From Saprospiraceae bacterium (lineage in GTDB: Bacteria; Bacteroidota; Bacteroidia; Chitinophagales; Saprospiraceae): a DNA stretch of 32,560 nucleotides. The DNA lies in the NCBI GenBank assembly GCA_020631105.1, contig JAHDHW010000046.1, positions 1 through 32,560 of the forward strand, written 5' to 3'. The notes under the pieces were generated by a model, which worked only from the letters and a program-made list of their open reading frames with translations, was not told the DNA's origin and ran no database searches. Both the position numbers and the translations under genes were made by a program. Position 1 is the stretch's first letter. Each line of letters starts with the position of its first letter. Of this stretch, positions 7,975 to 17,375 are shown one piece after another.

Positions 7975-8032
7975 TATTTCAAATTTCTATTTTCAAAACC
8001 CAAAAAATATCGGGTCGTTTATTTTTACTTGA

Positions 8033-9298
8033 TTAAGAATGGTGGTGAATACTTTCTGCGTAGTATGGATCACCAGCCGGTCGTAATGTTGCTTTTGTCA
8101 ATTGGTTAAATACGAAGTAGAAAAACAATGATAAAAAGCCAATAAATATTCCAAGCTCCAAAAGGTGCGGATAATCAAATCCGGCAACTGAAGGTAATGC
8201 TCCGTGTGCTCCTTCAGCATGCGATAATTCTTTGATGACACCTGGCTTGATCATGTAGAAGAAATCCCACCAGTGTCCGAATAAAACCAATGCTGCTGCA
8301 AAACCAACTGTACCAAACTTTCGTTTTGTATCGTTCCGCATCAAAATAAGGAACGGTAATCCGAAGTTCATGATTAAGTTACCAAAGAACAATACTGGAT
8401 ATTCATCTCTTCTGGTCTTAAAGTATGTGGTCTCCTCCCCTACGTTTGCATACCAAATCAACATGAACTGAGAGAACCATAAGTAAGTCCAGAATACACT
8501 AAATGCAAATAATAATTTACCTAAATCATGAATATGCTCATCCGTAACATCCACCAAGAATCCTCTTGACTTCAGGTAAATGATGGTTAGCAATGTAAGC
8601 GCTAAAGCAGAAACAAACCAACTTGCAGTGGTGTACCATGCATACATAGTACTATACCAGTGTGGTTCAATAGACATCATCCATAACCAAATCAATGCAC
8701 ATGAGCTAAAAGCTGCAATTGGTAAAAATGCTGCTGCGTACACTTTGATTTTTCGGTGAATAGCATAATCCGCAGTACCCGCTTTATCCTCAGAAATAGA
8801 CATTCTTCTGATTGGTACAGCAAATAGAAAGTAGAATACACTTAAGAATCCAATAGTTGCAACGGTATAAAAAGTAGGATTCAAGAATCCAGATTTACCT
8901 GCAATTACTGCATCATAGGTTTCACTCCCTACCGTGGTTACACCCTCTCCTGCCCAATGGTACAGGTGATGAAAATGTCCCCAAACACCAATTACGATTA
9001 CGGTCATCATTACCAGACCGACAATAAGGAATAGCGAATAGGCTTCCCAGATTCGCTTGATTACAGCATACCATCCTGCATAAGCACTGATCGCTGCACA
9101 TATTGCAAAAAGAGAAACAAAAGCAATACCGGTAAAGAATACCGCATTATGTAAGAAGTTCGTCCAAAAACGGCTATGAATTTCAGATGCGTGTGGTGAT
9201 CCGTCTATGAAAAAAGACAAAACTAGACATACAAGTCCGAGAATCATTCCACCGATCAGTACCGATTTTTCTCTTCCTTCGAACGTAAATTGATTCAT
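8033..9298 (-). CDS. actF: Alternative complex III subunit ActF (NrfD-like membrane subunit)
   Basis: ActF is one of the two large quinol-side membrane subunits of alternative complex III. Ten hydrophobic helices can be traced in the 421 residues, beginning SVLIGGMILGLVCLVLSFF and ending LLELGIFIGFLSLFFYFVF; conserved pieces include WFVSALALTLL, FWTYLWFSQFMLIWYAN and GHWWDFFYMI. ActF resembles ActC but is more divergent and is thought not to hold the main quinol site. The start is ATG at 9296-9298; a longer frame begins with TTG at 9322 and adds only eight residues. The last residues are SIHHHS. Order actE-actF-coxB matches ACIII-oxidase loci known from Flavobacterium and Rhodothermus. Confidence 0.94.
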   Translation of the reverse strand: MNQFTFEGREKSVLIGGMILGLVCLVLSFFIDGSPHASEIHSRFWTNFLHNAVFFTGIAFVSLFAICAAISAYAGWYAVIKRIWEAYSLFLIVGLVMMTVIVIGVWGHFHHLYHWAGEGVTTVGSETYDAVIAGKSGFLNPTFYTVATIGFLSVFYFLFAVPIRRMSISEDKAGTADYAIHRKIKVYAAAFLPIAAFSSCALIWLWMMSIEPHWYSTMYAWYTTASWFVSALALTLLTIIYLKSRGFLVDVTDEHIHDLGKLLFAFSVFWTYLWFSQFMLIWYANVGEETTYFKTRRDEYPVLFFGNLIMNFGLPFLILMRNDTKRKFGTVGFAAALVLFGHWWDFFYMIKPGVIKELSHAEGAHGALPSVAGFDYPHLLELGIFIGFLSLFFYFVFNQLTKATLRPAGDPYYAESIHHHS

Positions 9299-9362
9299 TA
9301 TATCTTTGTTTTTATAACCCAAGTTTGGGTAGATTGTTTGTTGTTAGCTTTAATTTGACAAT

Positions 9363-10232
9363 TTAATGATCATCTCCATGATCGTGGTCGCTATCAGAGT
9401 GACTATGATCGTCTCCAGCGTGCCCTTCTTCACCATGTCCATCAGCATTATGATCACTATCCTCCATTTGCGCCATATGCTTTACAGTAGCTCCAGGAAC
9501 ATCGATCAATGCAGAAGTTAATGTGTTCGCTTCTTCGCTATATTCTTTCTTAAGTTCTTTTGCTTGTAAAGCATGAATGTAGTGAATCACGTCCCAACGC
9601 TCCTTGTAAGAGATTTTATCTGCATACGCTCCCATTACACCTTTACCTTGCATAATCGCGTGGTAGTAACGTCCATTAGATGAATTGTAGAAAGTGTCTT
9701 GCAGAAAGTTTGCAGGTGCAGCAGGATAAGCTGCATTTGGATTAGTTTCATCAACTAACCAACCGTTTCCGTCTCCTTTGTCGCCATGGCAGATCGCACA
9801 GAAAACATCATATAGTTCCTTTCCTTTTTCTAAGCCAGCAGCTGTAATCGGAAATGGATTATCGATGATATCCGCTGAAGCTCTTGCTCTTTCCTGATCT
9901 GTATTACCATAGTAATATGGTACCTGACCATTTACAGGGACAGCAACTCCATTCGTACCATTTCCTGAAACAGTACCCGCATATCCGCGAGGAATCGTTC
10001 CGTTTACAGTAGTACGAGGCATAGACATTTCTTTGAGTGTCTTTACACTTGCGCTATCCCATGTATTGAGGTAGTAATAATTATGAACATTCGCTTCGTA
10101 TGCAATAGAGTGTCCCATATCAGGCATGTACTCGTTCCCCGGATCATTACCATGAGGTCCAGAGCAAGCACTAAAACCTAGTGCAACAATTGCGAATAAA
10201 ATTAAAATGGATATATTATTTTTTTGATTCAT
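9363..10232 (-). CDS. actE: Alternative complex III subunit ActE, monoheme cytochrome c lipoprotein
   Basis: This 289-residue exported lipoprotein has a signal segment ending in LGFSAC, with Cys23 as the likely acylated residue. One heme-c motif, CAICH (145-149), and a candidate axial Met in KGVMGAYADK define the cytochrome domain. ActE passes electrons from the ActA/ActB side toward the oxidase or a soluble cytochrome. The C-terminus (about 256-289) is an extreme His/Asp/Gly tail such as HAGDDHSHSDSDHDHGDDH, beyond the cytochrome fold. It begins at ATG 10230-10232, 57 bases after actD. In Flavobacterium the equivalent subunit is lipid-anchored, consistent with the lipobox seen here. Confidence 0.95.
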   Translation of the reverse strand: MNQKNNISILILFAIVALGFSACSGPHGNDPGNEYMPDMGHSIAYEANVHNYYYLNTWDSASVKTLKEMSMPRTTVNGTIPRGYAGTVSGNGTNGVAVPVNGQVPYYYGNTDQERARASADIIDNPFPITAAGLEKGKELYDVFCAICHGDKGDGNGWLVDETNPNAAYPAAPANFLQDTFYNSSNGRYYHAIMQGKGVMGAYADKISYKERWDVIHYIHALQAKELKKEYSEEANTLTSALIDVPGATVKHMAQMEDSDHNADGHGEEGHAGDDHSHSDSDHDHGDDH

Positions 10233-10289
10233 TAGTTCCTAAGTTGAGGATAAGTTATTTACCCTTATTCAATCAAAAATTAAATTCGT

Positions 10290-10817
10290 TTAGATTACTT
10301 TACTGCTTACTTCTGAAGCACCAGTCTTCGAAAAGAAAGACTGAAGCTTACTAATTTCTTCGTTAGAGTAACCATTAGTTTCGAAAGCAATACAAAATTT
10401 ATCATCAGTGATTCTATCATCCAATGTTGGATTTGTAACACCAGGGCCTAAGCCACATACGGTGTAAAAAGAAACCACCATTCCGATCGAAGCAAAAAGT
10501 ACCGTCAACTCGAAAGTAATCGGAATAAATGCCGGAGCAGAGAAATAAGGCTTACCTCCAAAAATAATCGGCCAGTCACGCGTAAATACCCATGTCATAA
10601 ATAAGAAGGCAGTTAGGGTACCTAATGCACCGTAGACGAATCCTGCGATGTGCAAACGAGACTCCGATAAACCAAGTAATGGATCTAATCCGTGAACAGG
10701 AAACGGAGAATAAACTTCTTCGATATCTAAATGATCCGCATTAGCTTGACGTACTGCATCCAACAACACTGTTTCGTCGTCGTACAATCCGTATAAAACT
10801 TCTTTTGCTTCTTTCAT
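10290..10817 (-). CDS. actD: Alternative complex III subunit ActD (DUF3341)
   Basis: ActD is a small membrane subunit (175 residues) of alternative complex III. It shows the family pattern: a soluble N-terminal part (VLYGLYDDETVLLDAVRQA), the VYSPFPVHGLDPLLGL segment, then two helices (HIAGFVYGALGTLTAFLFMTWVF and ELTVLFASIGMVVSFYTVCG), and a soluble C-terminal part (DDKFCIAFET). It carries no cofactor and is thought to be structural. The gene starts at ATG 10815-10817 and lies between actC and actE in the conserved order. Nothing about it looks unusual. Confidence 0.95.
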   Translation of the reverse strand: MKEAKEVLYGLYDDETVLLDAVRQANADHLDIEEVYSPFPVHGLDPLLGLSESRLHIAGFVYGALGTLTAFLFMTWVFTRDWPIIFGGKPYFSAPAFIPITFELTVLFASIGMVVSFYTVCGLGPGVTNPTLDDRITDDKFCIAFETNGYSNEEISKLQSFFSKTGASEVSSKVI

Positions 10818-10885
10818 TTTTATAATAAATAGTTGAATTAACTGTTTCTAATTTATTGTGCTCGGCACTTCCTCTTTATCATTAA

Positions 10886-12316
10886 TTAATGAGCATGCTC
10901 TTCGTGATGAGGCTTCTCATTAAGCATTTTATCATAATTAGATCGGGCATTTTCTTGAGCGTATTGATCACCACTTGTCTTAAGAATACTCTTCACCTCA
11001 GCGATAGCAACAACTGGTGCCACTCGAACGAAGATTAAGTAAAGTGTCATAAATAACCCGAAAGTACCAAGGTAAATACCAATCTCTACCCAAGTCGGTA
11101 CATAGTAACTCCAGCTTGATGGTAAGTAATCACGAGCAAGTGTAGTTGCAATAATTACAAATCGCTCAAACCACATACCGATGTTAACGAAGATTGACAT
11201 GAAGAAAGTAATGAAGATGCTTCTTCTGTACTTCTTGATCCAGAAAATCTGAGGTGATAATACATTACAAGCCATCATACCAAAGTATGACCACCAGTAT
11301 ACACCAAGGGCACGATTATAAAAGGCAAATTGCTCATAGATATATCCAGAATACCAAGCGATGAATAACTCTGTAAGGTATGCTGTACCTACGATAGTAC
11401 CTGTAAGAAGAATTACCTTATTCATCGATTCGATGTGATTAACGGTAATGTAATCCTCCAGCTTTAAAATTTTTCTTGTGATGATCATCAAGGTTAATAC
11501 CATCGCAAAACCTGAGAAGATCGCCCCCGCAACAAAGTAAGGAGGGAATATAGTGGTGTGCCATCCAGGAATTACTGAAGTGGCGAAATCAAAACTTACA
11601 ATCGTGTGTACAGAAAGTACTAAAGGTGTTGCTAAGCCCGCTAATATTAAAGACAGTGATTCCCATCTTTGCCAGTGCTTTGCTTTACCAGTCCATCCAA
11701 AAGAAAGGAAGTTGTAAATGTTTTTACGTAATCCTTTTGCACGGTCCCGTACCGTTGCGAAATCAGGTACTAAACCAGTATACCAGAACAAGAGTGAAAC
11801 GGTGAAATAAGTACTGATCGCAAATACATCCCAAAGAAGTGGAGAGTTAAAGTTAACCCAAAGTGGTCCACGGGTATTTGGATAAGGGAAGATGAAGAAT
11901 GCTAACCAAATACGTCCCATGTGAATTAATGGGAATAATCCGGCACACATTACCGCAAATATGGTCATCGCTTCCGCTGCCCGGTTAACCCCGGTACGCC
12001 ATTTTTGACGGAAAAGGAGCAAAATCGCCGAGATTAAGGTTCCTGCGTGACCGATTCCGATCCACCAAACGAAGTTGGTAATATCCCAACCCCAGCCAAT
12101 AGTTCGGTTCAAATCCCAGGTACCAATACCGACCCAAATCGTATACCCGATACAGAATAATCCAAAAGATAAGGTCGCTATTGATAGGATAAATCCTGCA
12201 ACCCATGAAGCATTAGGAACACGCTCCGTTGGACTAACAATATCTTCCGTAATTTGATGGTAGGTCTTACTACCGGTAATTAAAGGTTCCCGAATGGGAG
12301 ATACAACTGCACTCAT
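10886..12316 (-). CDS. actC: Alternative complex III subunit ActC (NrfD/PsrC family)
   Basis: ActC is the principal quinol-oxidising membrane subunit, a NrfD/PsrC-type protein of 476 residues with about ten helices. Recognisable segments are [21 protein letters not shown] (partial signature near residues 73-93), [14 protein letters not shown], and [23 protein letters not shown]. The ActC quinol site lies near the periplasmic/ActB side and feeds the Fe-S chain of ActB. The C-terminal end is His/Glu-rich ([10 protein letters not shown]). It begins at ATG 12314-12316, 38 bases after actB. It is full length, with no missing motif that I can see. Confidence 0.96.
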   Translation of the reverse strand: MSAVVSPIREPLITGSKTYHQITEDIVSPTERVPNASWVAGFILSIATLSFGLFCIGYTIWVGIGTWDLNRTIGWGWDITNFVWWIGIGHAGTLISAILLLFRQKWRTGVNRAAEAMTIFAVMCAGLFPLIHMGRIWLAFFIFPYPNTRGPLWVNFNSPLLWDVFAISTYFTVSLLFWYTGLVPDFATVRDRAKGLRKNIYNFLSFGWTGKAKHWQRWESLSLILAGLATPLVLSVHTIVSFDFATSVIPGWHTTIFPPYFVAGAIFSGFAMVLTLMIITRKILKLEDYITVNHIESMNKVILLTGTIVGTAYLTELFIAWYSGYIYEQFAFYNRALGVYWWSYFGMMACNVLSPQIFWIKKYRRSIFITFFMSIFVNIGMWFERFVIIATTLARDYLPSSWSYYVPTWVEIGIYLGTFGLFMTLYLIFVRVAPVVAIAEVKSILKTSGDQYAQENARSNYDKMLNEKPHHEEHAH

Positions 12317-12354
12317 GTTCTATTGTATTATTGTTGTGTTCTTTTATCTAGTTC

Positions 12355-15300
12355 TTAGCTTAAATTATCCAGTGATTCCGCTCTATTGTTAACTTTCATA
12401 GAGTAACGAACAGATGGATCAACGTTGGTTTCCTCGATTACACGGTAGATTGTTTGCTCCCGCTCTTCAAGTACTTTTGCTAATTGCCCTTCTTTATTAT
12501 TTACGTCTCCAAAAACAATTGCTCCCGTAGGACATGCTGTCTGACATGCAGTACGTACATCTGAATCTTGTAATTGACGACGCTCTCGTTTTGCGGTTAA
12601 TTTTCCTTCCTGAATACGTTGTACACAGAAGCTACATTTTTCAATAACCCCTCTTGTACGAACAGTAACATCCGGGTTAAGCACCATACGAGTAAGGTTA
12701 TCCGCACCAAATGGAATTTCTTCTCCATTTACAGAAGGTTGGTTACCAGGGAAGATATCTGCCGTAGTATAATCTAACCAATTGAATCGACGTACTTTGT
12801 AAGGACAGTTATTTGCACAGTAACGCGTACCGATACATCGGTTATAAGTCATTTGATTCAATCCTTCTGAACTGTGGTTTGTTGCTGCAACCGGACAAAC
12901 GTTTTCACACGGTGCATTATCACAGTGCTGACACATCATTGGTTGATAAACAACATTCGGACTTTCTGCATCACCGTAGTAGTAGCGATCAATTCGAATC
13001 CAGCTCATCTCGTGGTGGCGAGAAACTTCACGCTTACCAACAACTGGTACATTATTCTCCGCTACACAAGCAACTGCACAAGCTGAACAACCGGTACAGG
13101 CATTCAGGTCAATAAACATTCCCCAGTGGTGACCGTTTTCGTAAATTGAACTATGGCCGCCATAAAGGGTCTCTTCGTTCCAGTCTTCCCGAATATGATC
13201 ACGCTTAGCTTGTAACTTTTTAGTCTTCTCCGCTAAATCATCAACGTGAGAATTGAATATGACCGTTCTATCTGTTAAAGCACCTTGGAAAAATGCTTCT
13301 TCATCAAGATTAACTTTTTCTCCATTTGCATTATCGCCAGTTACTCCCATAGTATGGTGGTACTGAACGCAAGCAAATTCACCGTCTTCTCCAACCACAT
13401 TCAGGCTACCTAAATCCGCATAGTATTTAGTGTTGCCATTAGCATCCAATGATAGCCAAGGCTGAACATTTGTTCCAATTCCTTGTCCAGCCATTCCAAC
13501 TACTGTTCGTCCTTGTCCCAGACCGATAGATACCGTCCCAGGAGCTTGACCAAATTGAGGTAAAGCTGTTAATTTTTGAGTACTGTCACCAATGCTTACT
13601 TCAACAATCTCCGCTTTTCCTTTTGCCTGACGACGACCGATACCTTTATAACCTTCGAAATCGCTTCCGTTCCAGTTTACAGGTACAGAAACATAATTAC
13701 CCCATGTTGTACGGGTAACCGGATCAGGAATCTCTTGTAACCAAGGGTTTCCAGCATATTGACCAGCTCCAACCATAAGTGACTCATAAAAAGACACTTC
13801 CATTTCTGAAGCAGATGGTTTGTTAATTAATCCTGCAGCACGATTAACATCGATATTTGCAGCAGCAGTAGCTGTAGCTCCGCTTCCCATATTCAAGACA
13901 CCATCGTGAAGAGCAGAATCCCAAAATGAACGGAAAGTCGCAAAATCACTTTGCGATGCAAACGCAGTTGCTTCCCAGTTACTTTTGACAAAGTCGTAGT
14001 ATGGTTGCTCTGCATTTTTATTTAACGCTGAGCTATCGGCCCAGGTCAACAAACTAACCTCCGCATTACGAGTATCGAATAAAGGATGGATAGTAGGTTG
14101 AATTAAAGAGTAGTGTCCACGTTTTGCTTCCACATCTCCCCATGATTCTAAATAATGGTGAGTAGGAGCAACGTGCTGACATAGATTAGTACTTTCGTTA
14201 TTTACTCCTGAGAAAGAGATAGAAAGTCCAACTTTTGCCAAACCAGCAGCAAATGCTTCTCCATTTGGTAAGTCAAACACTGGGTTAGCACCATCCATTA
14301 AGAATAATGCATCAACTCCACCGCCATTCATTTCCTGAATAAGACCTTGAATGTCACGATCTAATCCTTGACGTTGTAATGATGCGTTAGCGAAGCTGAT
14401 AGTAGCTCCATAATTGCTGAGTAATTCGTTGGTCTTATTAACTAATAATTGCTCCCCAACGTTATTTGAACCAGAAACAACCAAAGATTTTCCTTTAGCA
14501 GCTGCTAATTCTTTCGCTACACTTGCGATTTGCTGACCTGCTCTACCATTTACAGCAGGAGCTGAAACTTTTTGACCTCCGGTAAGCGCAGCAACTTCAT
14601 TATATAATGCAGCAATCGCAGCACCTTGCTCAGAAGGTTTGATTAATATTCTGTTATCAGCATTCGAACCAGTCATTGACATCCCGCTTTCCACCTGAAT
14701 GTGGCGAGACATCTTTGCGTTCTTAACTGACTTAATTTTTCTGTTTTTAGCATATTGAGCAGCGTACTCAATTGGAGAAATCCAGGTACCCAGGAAATCA
14801 GCTCCGACAGATACTATTACATCTGCCTTATCAAAGTGGTAACTTGGAATTACGCGATCTCCAAAGCTAGATTCATTTGCCTGAAGCATAGCAGAGCTTG
14901 ATACCGGGTCATATTGTACCAAAGTCGTATTAGGATATTTCGCTGTGAATTCAGCGATTGCCTTTTTAGTACTAGGACTCATTATCGTGTTCGCAACGAT
15001 ACGAACCTTTGCGCTACCATTAAGCTTGGATTTTACAGTTTCGTCGATCCCAGCCCAGTCTGCTTTTACAAAACCACTCTCGCTATTAGACTTTGGCCCC
15101 TGAAAACGATTAACATCATATAGATCAAGAACAGAAGCCTGAGCTCTTGCACTTGTTCCGCCCATTGTAACTGGAGATAATGTATTTCCTTCAATTTTAA
15201 TTGGACGTCCTTCACGAGTCTTTACTAATACCGGGCAGTAATCTCCACCTTTTACAAAAGTAGATGCATAGTATGTAGCTACACCAGGGACAATAGAATC

Positions 15301-15552
15301 TGGCTTATTTACGTAAGGGATGGCTCTTTTGACAGGAATGTCACAGCTTGCAGCTAAAGTAGCAGCACCAAGCCCAAAGCCTAAATATTTAAGGAAGTCT
15401 CTTCTGGAAGATCCAATTTCTAAGGATTGTTCATCAGAGAGTGACTCAATGATAGGTAATTCTCTGAATTCGCTGTTGATAGTTTCCAGTAATTCTGGAT
15501 CATTATTCTTATCCTCAACGCCTACCCAAATATCTTGATTATTATTCTTCAT
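12355..15552 (-). CDS. actB: Alternative complex III subunit ActB (molybdopterin-like plus Fe-S protein)
   Basis: This 1065-residue protein has a twin-arginine motif (SRRDFLK, 49-55) followed by a hydrophobic stretch and Cys70 in LAASC, which resembles a lipobox. The large middle (about 90-750) is the molybdopterin-oxidoreductase-like domain, which in ActB proteins holds no molybdenum. From about residue 815 comes the ferredoxin-like domain with cysteine clusters CTGCSACAVAC, CQHCDNAPCENVC, CIGTRYCANNC and CSFC ... CQTACPTGAI, enough for four Fe-S clusters. It carries electrons from quinol at ActC toward the ActA and ActE hemes, and acts on the periplasmic face. It starts at ATG 15550-15552. 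The size and fused two-part layout are typical of ACIII. Confidence 0.97.
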   Translation of the reverse strand: MKNNNQDIWVGVEDKNNDPELLETINSEFRELPIIESLSDEQSLEIGSSRRDFLKYLGFGLGAATLAASCDIPVKRAIPYVNKPDSIVPGVATYYASTFVKGGDYCPVLVKTREGRPIKIEGNTLSPVTMGGTSARAQASVLDLYDVNRFQGPKSNSESGFVKADWAGIDETVKSKLNGSAKVRIVANTIMSPSTKKAIAEFTAKYPNTTLVQYDPVSSSAMLQANESSFGDRVIPSYHFDKADVIVSVGADFLGTWISPIEYAAQYAKNRKIKSVKNAKMSRHIQVESGMSMTGSNADNRILIKPSEQGAAIAALYNEVAALTGGQKVSAPAVNGRAGQQIASVAKELAAAKGKSLVVSGSNNVGEQLLVNKTNELLSNYGATISFANASLQRQGLDRDIQGLIQEMNGGGVDALFLMDGANPVFDLPNGEAFAAGLAKVGLSISFSGVNNESTNLCQHVAPTHHYLESWGDVEAKRGHYSLIQPTIHPLFDTRNAEVSLLTWADSSALNKNAEQPYYDFVKSNWEATAFASQSDFATFRSFWDSALHDGVLNMGSGATATAAANIDVNRAAGLINKPSASEMEVSFYESLMVGAGQYAGNPWLQEIPDPVTRTTWGNYVSVPVNWNGSDFEGYKGIGRRQAKGKAEIVEVSIGDSTQKLTALPQFGQAPGTVSIGLGQGRTVVGMAGQGIGTNVQPWLSLDANGNTKYYADLGSLNVVGEDGEFACVQYHHTMGVTGDNANGEKVNLDEEAFFQGALTDRTVIFNSHVDDLAEKTKKLQAKRDHIREDWNEETLYGGHSSIYENGHHWGMFIDLNACTGCSACAVACVAENNVPVVGKREVSRHHEMSWIRIDRYYYGDAESPNVVYQPMMCQHCDNAPCENVCPVAATNHSSEGLNQMTYNRCIGTRYCANNCPYKVRRFNWLDYTTADIFPGNQPSVNGEEIPFGADNLTRMVLNPDVTVRTRGVIEKCSFCVQRIQEGKLTAKRERRQLQDSDVRTACQTACPTGAIVFGDVNNKEGQLAKVLEEREQTIYRVIEETNVDPSVRYSMKVNNRAESLDNLS

Positions 15553-15600
15553 ATCTATAGTCGGATATAAATTTGTGGTTCTGTTTAAGTATTTGTTTTC

Positions 15601-17022
15601 TTAGTAGTGACATTTTTGACACTCTAAACCTCCGATATCCTCAACGGTCACTTTATCACGATCACCATTTTTCATTTGGTCATGATATTTTTCATATGAC
15701 TCATAATATGGGTTATCAGAAAATTTCACTTCTGTCTGACGGTGACAATTAATACACCATCCCATAGAAAGTGGTGAATGTTGTGCAACAACCTCCATCT
15801 TTTCAACTGGTCCGTGACAAGTCTGACATTCCACCTTTCCAACACTAACGTGCTGTGCGTGATTGAAATAAACATGGTCCGGTAAGTTATGGATACGCAC
15901 CCATTCGATAGGCCCTTTGAAAGACGTTTTAGTGTCGTTGGTAAGCGATGAAACTATGTTATCCCATTGACGGTCAACCTCACGAGTCCCAGAGCGATCA
16001 AGGCTAGACAAACTGTTGTCTCTCAAGTAATTAGAAGTAATCCACTCTTTGAACATTTTCTCTACATCTTCATCAGACATTGAGTCATAATCATCGATAT
16101 ATGTACCTGTATTTGGATTCCATCCTACTGAAGCATAAATTTTAGAAAGCTCCGCAGTACCATACTGTGATCCTTTCTTAATTGCAGCGTGACAGTTCAT
16201 ACAAGTATTCGTAGCAGGGATTACAGAATGCTTACTTCTCCTTGCTCCGTCGTGACAGTATTGACATTCTATTTTTTGCATCCCCGCGTGCGTCGCGTGA
16301 GAAAATTTAATTGGCTGCTCTGGTTGGTATCCTTGTTGTCGTCCTAAACTGATTGCGCTATTCACAGTGGTATAACCACCGAAAACAACCAATGCAAAAA
16401 GGATAAATCCAACAACTCCCGAATTAGAGATAGATTGAAGTAGAGACTGAGGTTTACCAACTTGTTTACCTTCTCGGATATCAACCATACGGTTGAGGTT
16501 AGTAATAATTCTTGCTAAAACAACAGCAAGAATACCGAGGATGATAAATAAGGTAACAAACAAGAAAGTGTTGCTTCCTTCTTCTGCTGGAACAGCTCCT
16601 TGAGGGTTACCTGCTACAGCTGCAACATTGCTTGGCCCGTAAGTACCTGTATATACTCCATCAATATAAACTAATAACGCTTCTATTTCTTCGTCGGTCA
16701 AATTAGGGAAAGCCGTCATTACCGATTTGTTGTACTCATTGTACAATGAAACAGCGTAAGGATCACCAGCTGCGATAACTGCAGAGGAGTTTCTGATCCA
16801 ATCATATAGCAATTCTTCTTTTCCTTCCCATCTTTCTTGCACCCCTCCAAGAGCAGGTCCAGTCATATTGTCGATCATGTTCTTGTTATGACAAGAAGCA
16901 CAGTTGGCTTTGAATAAACCTTTTCCCTGATCTGCAAGTTCCTGAGCGGAGGCGAAATTAAAGGTGAGAAGAATAAAGCTAGATAATACTAAAAGTCTGG
17001 AAATCAATGATTGATATATCAT
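15601..17022 (-). CDS. actA: Alternative complex III subunit ActA with six heme-c motifs (monoheme domain fused to pentaheme domain)
   Basis: The first gene of the operon encodes 473 residues with a signal segment (1-26, ending NFASAQ). Heme-c motifs are CASCH (41-45), CQYCH (253-257), CMNCH (274-278), CQTCH (399-403), CINCH (423-427) and CQKCH (468-472). The classical ActA is a pentaheme protein; the five C-terminal motifs match it. The first motif sits in a separate N-terminal cytochrome-c-like domain (about 27-122, MTAFPNLTDEEIEALLVYI with a candidate Met ligand), linked by helices at about 151-173 and 203-222. The added domain could accept or hand on electrons at the complex surface. It starts at ATG 17020-17022, about 70 bases downstream of a good promoter. 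Confidence 0.94.
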   Translation of the reverse strand: MIYQSLISRLLVLSSFILLTFNFASAQELADQGKGLFKANCASCHNKNMIDNMTGPALGGVQERWEGKEELLYDWIRNSSAVIAAGDPYAVSLYNEYNKSVMTAFPNLTDEEIEALLVYIDGVYTGTYGPSNVAAVAGNPQGAVPAEEGSNTFLFVTLFIILGILAVVLARIITNLNRMVDIREGKQVGKPQSLLQSISNSGVVGFILFALVVFGGYTTVNSAISLGRQQGYQPEQPIKFSHATHAGMQKIECQYCHDGARRSKHSVIPATNTCMNCHAAIKKGSQYGTAELSKIYASVGWNPNTGTYIDDYDSMSDEDVEKMFKEWITSNYLRDNSLSSLDRSGTREVDRQWDNIVSSLTNDTKTSFKGPIEWVRIHNLPDHVYFNHAQHVSVGKVECQTCHGPVEKMEVVAQHSPLSMGWCINCHRQTEVKFSDNPYYESYEKYHDQMKNGDRDKVTVEDIGGLECQKCHY

Positions 17023-17061
17023 TCTGCGATGACTTTAATCTATAGTGTAAATTGTAAAAAA

Positions 17062-17080
17062 GACATAAAAATATTATGTC
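17062..17080. promoter_or_regulatory. Inverted repeat in the actA leader
   Basis: GACATAA and TTATGTC form a perfect seven-base inverted repeat around AAATA, about 20 bases downstream of the predicted transcription start and 40 bases before the actA start codon. It could be a repressor operator or a leader hairpin. Only symmetry supports it. Confidence 0.4.
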
Positions 17081-17095
17081 ATATTATTGTCAGCG

Positions 17096-17126
17096 CAAAA
17101 ATACAATTCAATCCCCTTATAACCAA
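17096..17126 (-). promoter_or_regulatory. Predicted promoter of the act-cox operon
   Basis: On the minus strand a TTG (17124-17126) is followed after 20 bases by TATTTTTG (17096-17103), matching the Bacteroidota primary-sigma consensus TTG-N17-23-TAnnTTTG. Transcription would start near 17090, giving a leader of about 70 bases before the actA ATG at 17022. Element identity and spacing both fit. Confidence 0.7.
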
Positions 17127-17146
17127 TATTAATTATATGGTGTATT

Positions 17147-17169
17147 TTATTTAGATACTTTCTAAATAA
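17147..17169. promoter_or_regulatory. Palindrome upstream of the act promoter, candidate activator site
   Basis: A perfect inverted repeat with nine-base arms (TTATTTAGA and TCTAAATAA) around TACTT is centred about 66 bases before the predicted operon start. This is where dimeric CRP/FNR-type activators usually bind. It has no T-tract and no gene ends here, so a terminator is unlikely. The regulator is unknown. Confidence 0.45.
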
Positions 17170-17296
17170 GGAAAATGAGAAGGAAACGATTGATAGCTCT
17201 CAAAAATGAGGAAACAATTAGGGCAAGATAGAGTTTAAGCTTAGGCAGCAATGCGTAGTAGGTGCATTTTTTCATTAGCCATCAGTATGAAAACGA

Positions 17297-17335
17297 AAAA
17301 CTGGAGCAATAATTATATATTATTACTCCAGTTTT
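17297..17335 (-). terminator. Intrinsic terminator after the ACP-like gene
   Basis: Arms of 17 bases (17297-17313 and 17319-17335) pair with one mismatch around a TATAT loop. On the minus strand the stem ends in TTTT and is followed by TCGTTTTC. It lies about 40 bases past the ACP-like stop and insulates that gene from the act operon. Confidence 0.8.
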
Positions 17336-17375
17336 AAAAAACAGGTCTACAACCTATTAATATAGTATACGTTTC

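Larger units (their letters stand above)
17023..17375. other. Gap between actA and the ACP-like gene: regulatory DNA only
   Basis: This 353-base stretch has no credible reading frame. It holds the act leader with a small inverted repeat (17062-17080), the operon promoter (17096-17126), an upstream palindrome (17147-17169), and the terminator of the ACP-like gene (17297-17335). The part at 17170-17296 shows nothing I can name. Confidence 0.7.
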
